Assembly: GCF_900104895.1 (NCBI RefSeq) | Contig: NZ_LT629742.1 | Span: 2,666,001 to 2,730,000, forward strand | DNA from: Microterricola viridarii | Lineage (GTDB): Bacteria; Actinomycetota; Actinomycetes; Actinomycetales; Microbacteriaceae | Length of the DNA stretch: 64,000 bases | Direction of reading: 5' to 3' | Part shown: piece after piece, positions 35,368 through 42,457 of the stretch | Layout of the letters: each line of letters starts with the position of its first letter | Position numbering within the stretch: the stretch's first letter is position 1 | Made by a program: the position numbers and the translations under genes | The notes under the pieces: model-generated | Told to the model about the DNA's origin: nothing | What the model saw: only the letters and a program-made list of their open reading frames with translations | Databases searched by the model: none

Positions 35368-36479
35368 TTGGCCACCACCACGGTGTCGCCCTCGGCCAGC
35401 GTGCCGCCGGTGACGGCGACGAGGCCGTCGGCGAAGGCGCCGAGCGTGACGGGGACCACCGTGGTTGCCGGGCCGGATGCCGCCGCGCCGCGCACGACCT
35501 CGACGGCGAAGCCGCCGCCCGGCTGGGCCAGCAGCGCGCCGACCGGCAGGAGGAGCGTATCGGCCGCCTTGGTCTGGGTGAGGAGCACGCTGACCGAGAC
35601 GTTGTCGAGTGCGGCGGCGGCATCCGTGTCGTCCAGCGTGATGCTCACGGGGATCTTCATGGTCTTGCCGCTGGTGCCCTCGCGCTCCACGGGGGCGCCG
35701 GCCGCCACCACGGTGCCCGTCGTCTGGGCGCCGCCCGGCAGCGCGATGCTGACGCTGGCGCCGACCGCGACGAGGTCTTGGTTGGCGGTGTCGACGAACG
35801 CCAGCACCTCTGTGGCGGTGCCGGTGGTCGAGACGATCGCGGCGCCGGCCGCATCGCCGATGGCGGCCTGGGGCTCCCGGATGCGGAGGTCCGCGGGAGC
35901 GAAGGCGATCCGGCCGAGCTCGACCATTCCCGTCTGCTCGAGGCCGAGGGACTTCTGCCAGCGCTCGATGGCGGCCTCCGTGCTGCCGGCGAACTCCTCG
36001 TCCGGCTCGCGCTCGAAGAAGCCGAGGGCGGCCAGGCTGCGCTCCAGCTGCAGCACGTCGGCGCCGTCCGTCATCCCCGCGGAGAAGGCGCGCCAGACGG
36101 GCAGCTCCCCGTGCAGCAGCACGACGGGGCTGTCATCCACGCGGAACAGCTCGCCGCCCTGGGCGATCACGCTGCCTGCCGAGGGGAGGCCGGTGACGAT
36201 GCCGGGCAGCACTGTGCCGAGGTCGCGGGGCGCCGAGTAGGCCAGGGTGCCCTGCACGCGCACCAGCTCGGTGAGGTCACCGCGGCCGACGAGTGCGGTC
36301 TCGATCTCGATCGGGGCGGGCCCGGCCGCGCCGCTCTGCGGCGGTTGGGCGAGCAGGATGGCTGCCGCGGCGACCGCGGCCCCGAGCAGCCCGGCGACGC
36401 TCAGCAGGAGCATCCGCTTGCCGCGACGCCGGGTGTCCGCGGCGGGGCTGTTCGCGGTGGGACTGTTCGCGGCGCTCAT
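35364..36479 (-). CDS. Periplasmic adaptor-like protein with peptidoglycan-binding domain
   Basis: A 371-residue extracytoplasmic protein anchored by one N-terminal helix (MLLLSVAGLLGAAVAAAAILLA). A HlyD/biotinyl-like hairpin region (IEIETALVGRGDLTELVRVQGTL) is followed by a PG_binding_1 domain (VLQLERSLAALGFFEREPDEEFAGSTEAAIERWQKSLGL) and beta-barrel segments near the C-terminus ([31 protein letters not shown]). In actinobacteria, which lack an outer membrane, such adaptors pair with MacB-like ABC systems in peptide or antibiotic resistance. It overlaps genes on both sides by four bases. Confidence 0.88.
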   Translation of the reverse strand: MSAANSPTANSPAADTRRRGKRMLLLSVAGLLGAAVAAAAILLAQPPQSGAAGPAPIEIETALVGRGDLTELVRVQGTLAYSAPRDLGTVLPGIVTGLPSAGSVIAQGGELFRVDDSPVVLLHGELPVWRAFSAGMTDGADVLQLERSLAALGFFEREPDEEFAGSTEAAIERWQKSLGLEQTGMVELGRIAFAPADLRIREPQAAIGDAAGAAIVSTTGTATEVLAFVDTANQDLVAVGASVSIALPGGAQTTGTVVAAGAPVEREGTSGKTMKIPVSITLDDTDAAAALDNVSVSVLLTQTKAADTLLLPVGALLAQPGGGFAVEVVRGAAASGPATTVVPVTLGAFADGLVAVTGGTLAEGDTVVVAK

Positions 36480-36982
36480 TCCGCACCGAAGTCTGCGTAG
36501 GCCTCGGCAGAGCAGGCGTCGACGACCTCGATGTCGGTCTCCGGCCCGAAGGCGGGGCTCAGACCGCCGGATCCCTTCACCGGGTCGGGGTAGTCGTAGC
36601 CGGCCTCACGCATGCACGCGGCGAAGAGCAGCTGGGCGTCGAACAGCTCCTCCTCGCTGGGCAGGCTCTCGTCGACGGGCGCCTCGCCGACCTGCTCCGT
36701 GCAGGACGCATAGGCCTTGTCGAACTCGGCCATGTCGAACTGCGAGATGTCGACGGCCTCCGAGGAGCCGTCGGCGGAGACCTGCGCGGTCAGGTCGAAG
36801 CCGGCATCCAGCATGCAGTCGTCCACGTTCTGCCGCCACTCGGCGATCGAGGCATCGCTCGAGCCGGACACCAGTCCAGGGCCTCCGGCGGAGGCCGGCG
36901 CGCAGGCGCTCAGCCCGAGGAGCAGGAGGGCGCCGGTCGCGGCGGCAACGGCTGTGCGGCGTGCGGGGAAAGTGGGGAGCAT
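36476..36982 (-). CDS. Lipoprotein of unknown function
   Basis: A 168-residue secreted lipoprotein. The signal peptide MLPTFPARRTAVAAATGALLLLGLSAC ends in an LSAC lipobox, so Cys27 would be lipidated. The mature part is acidic with conserved Cys pairs (DDCMLDAGFD and AACMREAGYDYPDP), a pattern seen in uncharacterised actinobacterial lipoproteins. The ATG at 36982 follows GAAGGA; the longer frame to 37033 has no such signal. It overlaps the adaptor gene by four bases and is first in the ABC exporter operon, so it may act as an extracellular sensor or binding component. Confidence 0.82.
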   Translation of the reverse strand: MLPTFPARRTAVAAATGALLLLGLSACAPASAGGPGLVSGSSDASIAEWRQNVDDCMLDAGFDLTAQVSADGSSEAVDISQFDMAEFDKAYASCTEQVGEAPVDESLPSEEELFDAQLLFAACMREAGYDYPDPVKGSGGLSPAFGPETDIEVVDACSAEAYADFGAE

Positions 36983-37073
36983 GTTGGCATCCTTCGTCGG
37001 TTCTCCGGCGTCGATTGAGCCGGCGGTGACCACTCCAGCAGGGGGCGGGTTTCGAGACGGTAAAGCCCCGCGC

Positions 37074-37089
37074 TTACCTTTCTCTAACC
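37074..37089. promoter_or_regulatory. Candidate OmpR-type direct repeat
   Basis: TTACC at 37074-37078 and TAACC at 37085-37089 start 11 bp apart in the divergent region between the ABC exporter operon and the response regulator gene. OmpR-family dimers bind such same-face direct repeats, so this may be the site of the adjacent regulator. The assignment is inference. Confidence 0.35.
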
Positions 37090-37143
37090 TCGGGTCTGTT
37101 TGACTCTCTGGAGCGGATCAAGCGGAGGCAGGGTGAACGGCGC

Positions 37144-37800
37144 GTGAGAGTACTGATCGTCGAAGACGAGGAGTTCCTCGCCGACGCCATCCGAGCACGA
37201 CTCGAGATGGACGCCATCGCCTCCGACATCGTCGGCGACGGGGATGCCGCGCTGTTCGCGGTCGAGGTCAACGACTACGACGTGGTGCTGCTGGACCGGG
37301 ACATCCCGGGCACCCACGGCGACGACGTCTGCCGGGCGCTCGCCGCCGACCCCGAGGGCCCCGCAGTCCTCATGCTCACCGCCGCCGGACGCCTCGACGA
37401 CAAGATCGCCGGGCTGGAACTCGGCGCCGACGACTACCTGGCCAAACCGTTTGAGTTCCCCGAGCTCATCGCCCGGCTGCGCGCGCTGAACCGGCGCCAG
37501 TTCAGCACGCACCCGCCCGTGCTCGAACGACACGGCGTTCGGCTCGACCCGTTCCGCCGCGAGGTGACCTGCCAGGGGCGGTACGTCGCACTCACCCGCA
37601 AGGAGTTCTCTGTGCTCGAGTTGCTGCTGAGGGCGGGCGGCGGCGTGGTCAGCGCAGAGACTATCCTCGAGAAGGCCTGGGATGAGAACGCCAACCCGTT
37701 CACCCAGACCGTCAAGGTGACGATCAGCACCCTGCGCCGCAAGCTGGGCGACCCCGGCATCATCACCACGGTTTCTGGAGCCGGCTATGCGATCCGCTGA
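37144..37800 (+). CDS. OmpR-family response regulator
   Basis: A 218-residue regulator. The receiver domain starts RVLIVEDEEFLADAI, Asp51 in VVLLDRDIPG is the phosphoacceptor, and the switch Lys is in DDYLAKPFEFPELIARLRAL. The C-terminal winged helix (LTRKEFSVLELLLRAGGGVVSAETILEKAWDENANPFTQTVKVTISTLRRKLG) is complete. GTG start. The stop overlaps the sensor kinase start by 14 bases. Divergence from the ABC exporter operon suggests the pair senses an envelope-active compound and induces the exporter, as in BceRS/CutRS-like systems. Confidence 0.93.
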   Translation: MRVLIVEDEEFLADAIRARLEMDAIASDIVGDGDAALFAVEVNDYDVVLLDRDIPGTHGDDVCRALAADPEGPAVLMLTAAGRLDDKIAGLELGADDYLAKPFEFPELIARLRALNRRQFSTHPPVLERHGVRLDPFRREVTCQGRYVALTRKEFSVLELLLRAGGGVVSAETILEKAWDENANPFTQTVKVTISTLRRKLGDPGIITTVSGAGYAIR

Positions 37801-39001
37801 GGCCGCTGGGCCGGGCATCCGCCGCTATCGGGCGACCGTGCGCACCCGGCTCGCGCTGACCTACTCGGCGCTGCTCACCGGCGCGGGCATCGTCATGCTC
37901 ACGGTGGTCTACCTCGTGATGCGCTTCCTCCCCAGCTACGAGCTGGTGGCCGCCCCCACCGTGCCTGCCCAGTCGCTGGTGCCGACCGACTCGACATCGG
38001 CCGTCATCCCGGACCCCGGCATGGTCGGCGAGCCCGCCGCAGCCGTCACCCCGAGCTCGGCACTCGTCATCACCTCGACCGATCAGATGTTCAACCTGTT
38101 GCTGGTCATCTCTGTGGTGGTGCTCGTGGTGCTCGCCATCGTCGGCATCGCTGTCGGCTGGGCCGTCGCCGGGCGGGTGCTCGCCCCGCTGCAGTACATC
38201 AACAGCGCCGCCAGCCGGGCCGCACACGGCGACCTCAGCCAGCGCATCGGGCTCACCGGCCCGCGCGACGAGATCTCGGAGCTGGCCGCGAACTTCGACG
38301 ACATGCTGGCGCAGCTGGAGCGCTCCTTCGCCGCCTCGCGCCGCTTCGCGTTGAACGCCTCGCACGAGCTGCTCACCCCGCTGGCCACGACCCGGGCCAT
38401 GCTCGATGTCGCGATCGCCCAGCGCAAGCGCCCGGAGGACCAGCAGGTGTTCGACCGCCTGCGTGTGATGAACGAGCGCAGCATCGAGACGGTGGAGGCG
38501 CTGCTGGACCTCGCCCAGATTCAGTCGTCGACGGCCTCGCCCGAGCCGGTCGACCTGGCGCAGGCCGCGGCCGCGGTTGTCGAGAGCGCCGCCGAGGAGG
38601 CTACCGAGCGGGGTGTCCGGGTCGAGCTCGAGCTGGAGCCGGCCGCGATCGAGGCTGAGCCAGTGCTGGTGCGCCAGCTGCTGACGAACCTCGTGCACAA
38701 TGCGATCCGGCACAACCTGGCCGAGGGCGGCTTCCTGCGGGTGGCGACGGGGGCGGATGCCGAGGGCGCGACGATCGAGCTCTCAAACAGTGGCGCTGTG
38801 CTCAGCCCCGCCGACGTCGCCGCACTCACGGAGCAGTTCACGCGCGTCGCCGGGCGCACGACCAGCTCCTCCGCGGTCGGGCACGGCCTCGGCCTGTCGA
38901 TCGTCGCCGCGATCGTCGACCGCTTCGAGGGCACGCTGCAGCTGACCCCGCGCCCCGGCGGCGGTCTCCTGGTGCGTGTGACGGTCCCCGCCGCCGCCTG
39001 A
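37787..39001 (+). CDS. Sensor histidine kinase (OmpR partner)
   Basis: A 404-residue kinase with two transmembrane helices (LTYSALLTGAGIVMLTVVYLVM and LLLVISVVVLVVLAIVGIAVGWAVA) around an extracytoplasmic loop of about 60 residues rich in Pro, Ser and Thr. A HAMP domain, a HisKA domain with His193 (RFALNASHELLTPLATTRAML) and a HATPase domain (LLTNLVHNAIRHNLAEGG, GHGLGLSIVAAIVDRFEGTLQL) follow. The usual H-E-L-R-T-P box has Leu for Arg (HELLTP), a variation seen in CutS-like kinases. It is coupled to the response regulator by overlap. Confidence 0.93.
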   Translation: MRSAEAAGPGIRRYRATVRTRLALTYSALLTGAGIVMLTVVYLVMRFLPSYELVAAPTVPAQSLVPTDSTSAVIPDPGMVGEPAAAVTPSSALVITSTDQMFNLLLVISVVVLVVLAIVGIAVGWAVAGRVLAPLQYINSAASRAAHGDLSQRIGLTGPRDEISELAANFDDMLAQLERSFAASRRFALNASHELLTPLATTRAMLDVAIAQRKRPEDQQVFDRLRVMNERSIETVEALLDLAQIQSSTASPEPVDLAQAAAAVVESAAEEATERGVRVELELEPAAIEAEPVLVRQLLTNLVHNAIRHNLAEGGFLRVATGADAEGATIELSNSGAVLSPADVAALTEQFTRVAGRTTSSSAVGHGLGLSIVAAIVDRFEGTLQLTPRPGGGLLVRVTVPAAA

Positions 39002-39029
39002 GCTGCCGGGCGGCGTGCGCAAGCGCGGT

Positions 39030-39058
39030 GGCTCGAGGGGGCGCCAGCGACCGAAGCC
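39030..39058 (-). repeat. Dispersed copy of the 29-bp core of the tandem array
   Basis: On the minus strand this reads GGCTTCGGTCGCTGGCGC followed by CCCCTCGAGCC, matching the head of each array unit at 2973-3769 in all but two of 29 positions. It stands alone here, between the converging histidine kinase and RimK genes, showing that the motif is a dispersed intergenic element and not only part of the array. Confidence 0.8.
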
Positions 39059-39065
39059 GCCACCC

Positions 39066-39138
39066 GCCGCCTACGCCATTTCGGCCGGTTCTGCGCCCGT
39101 TCAGCTGGCGCGATTCCGGCTGAACTGGCGTAGGCGGC
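39066..39138. other. Nested inverted repeat, structured intergenic element or terminator
   Basis: A 13-bp perfect stem (GCCGCCTACGCCA at 39066-39078 with TGGCGTAGGCGGC at 39126-39138) encloses a second 7-bp stem (GTTCAGC at 39099-39105 with GCTGAAC at 39119-39125) directly against its right arm; a 20-base single-stranded stretch is left on one side. It lies between converging genes, so it may serve as terminator in both directions, but the branched shape is unusual for that. Confidence 0.65.
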
Positions 39139-39176
39139 CGGGCCGGCTACGCCGGCATCCGCGCGCTGACGAGCGC

Positions 39177-40367
39177 CTACCCCTCGGGGATCGGCTCCTT
39201 GGGCAGCTTGCGCACGCGCGCGCGACGGCGGCGGCGCTCCGGCACCATCGAGCGCATCTCGTCGAGCTTGCCGAAGCAGAGCAGCCTGTCCCCCGCCTCC
39301 AGCACCAGATCGGCCTTGGGGTTGGGCAGCACGGCCGTGCCGCGGTGCACCGTCAGAACGGTGATGTCGCGGTCGCCGAGCCCGGAGGCCGCCATCGTCT
39401 TGCCGACGAAGTCCGCGTTGCCGTAGACAACGATCTCGGCCACGCCGTAGCCGGTCGAGACGCTGAGCCGCTGGCGCACGTCGATCTCGGGGAAGCCGAC
39501 CTGGTCGGCGATGTAGTCGATGATCGCGCCGGCCACGTCGAGTCCGGTCGCCCGCTCGATGCCCTCGAGCCCCGGCGAGGAGTTGACCTCCATGATCAGC
39601 GGGCCGTCGTTGCCCTCGAGCATGTCGACACCGGCGACGCGCAGGCCCATGATCTGCGCGGCCCGCACGGCGGCGCGGGTGTACTCCGGCGTCAGCTCGA
39701 CGGCCTCCACCGTGCCACCGCGGTGCACGTTCGAGCGGAACTCGTCGCCGCTGGCGACCCGGCGCATCGCGGCGACGACGCGGTCGCCGACGACGAGGGC
39801 GCGGATGTCGCGGCCTTTGCTCTCGGAGATGAAGCTCTGGATCAGCACGTTCTGCTTGGTCGAGTGCAGCGTCTCGATGATCGCCTCGGCGATCTTCACC
39901 TCGGGGGCGAGGATGACGCCGATGCCCTGGGTGCCTTCCAGCAGCTTGATGACGACCGGCGCCCCGCCGACGCGCTCGATGGCCAGGCGCACGTCGGCCC
40001 GGCTGTGCACGAACGCCGTCGCGGGCATCGCGATCTCGTGGCGGGAGAGGATCTGGCTGGCCCGCAGCTTGTCGCGGGCGTTGCTGATGCCGTTGGCCGT
40101 GTTGGGCGTGTAGACGTCCATCTGCTCGAACTGGCGCACAACGGCGGTGCCGAAGTAGGTGATCGAGTTGCCGATGCGCGGCAGGATCGCGTCGTAGTCC
40201 GAGAGCAGGCGGCCCCTGTACTGCAGGTCGGGTTCGGCGCCGGAGAGGTCAATCGCGAAGCGAAGCGTGTTCAGCACCTTGACCCGGTGGCCGCGTTGAA
40301 GCGCCGCGGCCCGGAGCCTTTGTGTCGAGTAAGAGTGAGGGGCGCGCGAGAGGATAGCGAGTTTCAA
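39177..40367 (-). CDS. rimK: RimK-family ATP-grasp ligase fused to an RCK-C (TrkA-C) domain
   Basis: A 396-residue protein. Residues 1-290 match RimK, which adds glutamate to the C-terminus of ribosomal protein S6 or to other acceptors: MKLAILSRAPHSYSTQRL, YTPNTANGISNARDKLRASQILSRHEIAMPAT, VIKLLEGTQGIGVIL, IQSFISESKGRDIRALVVGDRVVAAMRR and the metal-binding MEVNSSPGLEGIE. The last 100 residues (GYGVAEIVVYGNADFVGKTMAASGL ... VLEAGDRLLCFGKLDEM) form an RCK-C domain, a ligand-binding module otherwise found in potassium-channel regulators, followed by an Arg-rich tail. The start is a TTG at 40367. It is divergent from a RimB-like gene 25 bases away. Confidence 0.88.
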   Translation of the reverse strand: MKLAILSRAPHSYSTQRLRAAALQRGHRVKVLNTLRFAIDLSGAEPDLQYRGRLLSDYDAILPRIGNSITYFGTAVVRQFEQMDVYTPNTANGISNARDKLRASQILSRHEIAMPATAFVHSRADVRLAIERVGGAPVVIKLLEGTQGIGVILAPEVKIAEAIIETLHSTKQNVLIQSFISESKGRDIRALVVGDRVVAAMRRVASGDEFRSNVHRGGTVEAVELTPEYTRAAVRAAQIMGLRVAGVDMLEGNDGPLIMEVNSSPGLEGIERATGLDVAGAIIDYIADQVGFPEIDVRQRLSVSTGYGVAEIVVYGNADFVGKTMAASGLGDRDITVLTVHRGTAVLPNPKADLVLEAGDRLLCFGKLDEMRSMVPERRRRRARVRKLPKEPIPEG

Positions 40368-40392
40368 CTGTGGAGCCTGCCAAGATGAAGGA

Positions 40393-40872
40393 GTGAGTGA
40401 ACCTGTCTATTCAAACACCATAGCGGGCTGGCGTGAGTGGGTCCGTCTGCCGGGCATCGGTGTGCCCTGGATCAAGGCCAAGCTCGACACCGGCGCCCGC
40501 AGCTCGGCCCTGCACGCCTTCGATATCGAGGAGTTCAGCGCAGACACCGGCGATTGGGTGCGCTTCCGGGTTCACCCGTGGCAGAAGTCCGAGGCGGATG
40601 CCGTCACGGTCGAGTGCCCCGTGCACGACCGCCGCACGGTGCGCAGTTCGTCCGGTCATGTCGAGGAGCGCATCGTCGTGCTCCTCAATGTCGAGATCCA
40701 CGGGCGCACCGTCACCGCGGAGACGACGCTGACCAACCGCGACCAGATGGGATTCCGCATGCTGATCGGGCGTGAGGCGCTTCGCCAGGGATTCCTCGTC
40801 GACTCGGACAAGTCCTTCCTCGGCGGCCGCGCGCCGCGCGAGGTCCGCCGCCAGAACCGCGGGCGCGCCTAA
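40393..40872 (+). CDS. RimB/RloA-like retropepsin-type protease (ATP-dependent zinc protease family)
   Basis: A 159-residue protein of the family once called putative ATP-dependent zinc proteases and now seen as retropepsin-like. The active-site signature KLDTGARSSALHA (D-T-G) begins near residue 30, and the second conserved block is LTNRDQMGFRMLIGREALRQGFLVD. In proteobacteria RimB partners RimK and trims the glutamate tails it adds. Here its GTG lies 25 bases from the RimK start on the other strand, so the pair is conserved but divergent. Each promoter must lie partly inside or overlap the other gene. Confidence 0.87.
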   Translation: MSEPVYSNTIAGWREWVRLPGIGVPWIKAKLDTGARSSALHAFDIEEFSADTGDWVRFRVHPWQKSEADAVTVECPVHDRRTVRSSSGHVEERIVVLLNVEIHGRTVTAETTLTNRDQMGFRMLIGREALRQGFLVDSDKSFLGGRAPREVRRQNRGRA

Positions 40873-40937
40873 CAGCTCGCGGGCGTAAAATCCGCCCTGC
40901 CGGCACCGTCAAGCTGCCCGCAGAATCGGAGACGATC

Positions 40938-41273
40938 ATGTCCAAGTTCGCTGTGATTTACACCTCACCGGAGACAGTCGAATCGGCGGTGTCGAATCTC
41001 TCTCCCGAAGAGGAGGCCGCCAGCACCCAGGCGTGGATCGAGTGGTCATCGCGCGTCGGCAAGAACCTCGCCGACTTCGGCGCCCCGCTCGGCCAGGGCA
41101 AGCACGTCGCGCCGTCCGGGGTCACCGACGCCCCTGTCGGAGTCAGCGGCTACTCGTTCATCGAGGCCGACAGCCTCGACGAGGCCGTGGCGATGATGGA
41201 CGGGCACCCGCACCTGATGACGCCGGGCGCCACCATCCAGGTGTACGAGGTGCTCGCCGTTCCCGGCATGTAG
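40938..41273 (+). CDS. YCII-related domain protein
   Basis: A 111-residue single-domain protein with an alpha/beta ferredoxin-like fold as in the YCII/DGPF family: FAVIYTSPETVESAVSNLSPEEEAASTQAWIEW, GVSGYSFIEADSLDEAVAMMDGHPHL and ATIQVYEVLAVPGM. The His in DGHPHL is the conserved candidate active-site residue. Function is unknown. It is 65 bases after the RimB-like gene with GGAG before the ATG. A hairpin follows the stop. Confidence 0.85.
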   Translation: MSKFAVIYTSPETVESAVSNLSPEEEAASTQAWIEWSSRVGKNLADFGAPLGQGKHVAPSGVTDAPVGVSGYSFIEADSLDEAVAMMDGHPHLMTPGATIQVYEVLAVPGM

Positions 41274-41281
41274 GAGCCCAC

Positions 41282-41305
41282 GCTCCCGGGGCCCGCCGCG
41301 GGAGC
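41282..41305. terminator. Hairpin between converging YCII and TetR genes
   Basis: GCTCCCG (41282-41288) pairs with CGGGAGC (41299-41305) around a ten-base GC-rich loop, right after the YCII-domain gene and just before the converging TetR stop codon. Confidence 0.55.
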
Positions 41306-41316
41306 CGGAAGCCGCA

Positions 41317-41931
41317 TCACACGCAGGCAGCCGCTGCCGGTTGGATGGCGGCGCGCAGCAGGCGCAGTTGCAGCACAATGCCGGGCCTCACCGGAAGCAG
41401 TGCGGAACGCTGGGCCTTGACTCCGTCGACAGTCGCCAACAGCAGGACGGCCAACTCCGCGCTTGCGGTCGCGATGCCGGAGAGATGAATCTCACCGCGA
41501 CGCTCGGCCGCACCCAACGCGTCCCGGAGGAGGTCGATGAGCCGGCGCCGCGCACCCAGCACCACGTCGCCGACGAGTTCGGCACTGGCGTCAAAGAGCT
41601 CTGCCCCATGCGGGCTCGCCGCGATCTGCTCGACGAGACCCTCGAAGTAGGCCACGAGAGCGGCCTCGATTCGCTCGAAGACATCGCCGGGCTGGCCAAG
41701 CTCGGCCTCCACGCGCCCCATGACCGCAGCATGGGTTCGCACGGCGCCGGAGCGGAAGACGTCCTCCTTGTTCGCGAAGTGGAGGTAGAGGGCCGCCCGG
41801 GACATCCCAGCCGCGCGGGCGATGTCTTGCATCGAGGTCTTCTGAAAGCCGTAGGTGCAGAAGACGGGGAGCGAGGAGTCGAGGATGCGGGCGGACTTGG
41901 CGTCGGGGGTGGGCACACTCGATATTGACAC
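41317..41931 (-). CDS. TetR family transcriptional regulator
   Basis: About 200 residues. The N-terminal TetR helix-turn-helix is complete (SARILDSSLPVFCTYGFQKTSMQDIARAAGMSRAALYLHFANKEDVF), followed by an all-helical ligand domain. The first GTG at 41931 sits inside a perfect palindrome, and the transcript is probably leaderless from the second GTG at 41916, which would give 199 residues. The gene is divergent from a small NTF2-like protein, and the palindrome between them is the obvious operator, giving autoregulation and control of the neighbour. Ligand unknown. Confidence 0.88.
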   Translation of the reverse strand: MSISSVPTPDAKSARILDSSLPVFCTYGFQKTSMQDIARAAGMSRAALYLHFANKEDVFRSGAVRTHAAVMGRVEAELGQPGDVFERIEAALVAYFEGLVEQIAASPHGAELFDASAELVGDVVLGARRRLIDLLRDALGAAERRGEIHLSGIATASAELAVLLLATVDGVKAQRSALLPVRPGIVLQLRLLRAAIQPAAAACV

Positions 41932-41950
41932 TTTCGCCTGAAAGTGTCAA
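41925..41950. promoter_or_regulatory. Perfect 11-bp inverted repeat operator (TetR type)
   Basis: TTGACACTTTC (41925-41935) and GAAAGTGTCAA (41940-41950) are exact inverted copies around four bases. Each arm begins with TTGACA, a consensus -35 hexamer, so the operator covers the -35 elements of both divergent promoters. A bound TetR dimer would block both. Confidence 0.8.
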
Positions 41951-42014
41951 CCTGTCAATCGCGTGCCACGCGCACTGCCGCGGCACCCCTCCCGACCGAA
42001 AAGGACACCTCATC

Positions 42015-42437
42015 GTGACGTCATCCGCCACCCCCTCCGCGCTCGCCGAGACTGCCGAACTCGCCGATCCCAGAGCCGAGCAGATTCGCGATCGAGAGCG
42101 CGCCCGCCTGCAGGCCCTCGTCGAGGGCGATATCGCGGCGGCGAGCGCACTGCACGCCGACGACTTCCAGCTCGTGACACCGATCGGAGCCCTCCTCACC
42201 AAGGCGCAGTACCTCGGCGCGGTCTCCGCCGGCGAGATCGACTACCTTGCGTGGGAGCCGGGCCCGATCGAGGTTCGACTCGCCGGCCCGGCGGCGACGA
42301 TCCGCTACCGCGCCGAACTCGAAGTCGTCTTCGGCGGGCACCACGTCGCGCGCACCGCCTACTGGCACACCGACAGCTATGAGCTCAACGAAGGCGGCTG
42401 GCAGGCCGTCTGGTCCCAGGCAACCGAGATTCGGTAG
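42015..42437 (+). CDS. NTF2-like (DUF4440/SnoaL-type) small protein
   Basis: A 140-residue cone-fold protein: RDRERARLQALVEGDIAAASALHADDFQLVTPIGALLTKAQYLGAVSAGEIDYLAWEPGPIEVR, then AATIRYRAELEVVFGG and AYWHTDSYELNEGGWQAVWSQATEI. Members include ketosteroid-isomerase-like enzymes and binding proteins; active-site residues cannot be assigned here. The GTG start follows AAAAGGACACC. It is controlled by the divergent TetR through a shared operator, which suggests a role in handling the TetR ligand. Confidence 0.8.
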   Translation: MTSSATPSALAETAELADPRAEQIRDRERARLQALVEGDIAAASALHADDFQLVTPIGALLTKAQYLGAVSAGEIDYLAWEPGPIEVRLAGPAATIRYRAELEVVFGGHHVARTAYWHTDSYELNEGGWQAVWSQATEIR

Positions 42438-42457
42438 CAGTCTACGAGGCGGCGGCG

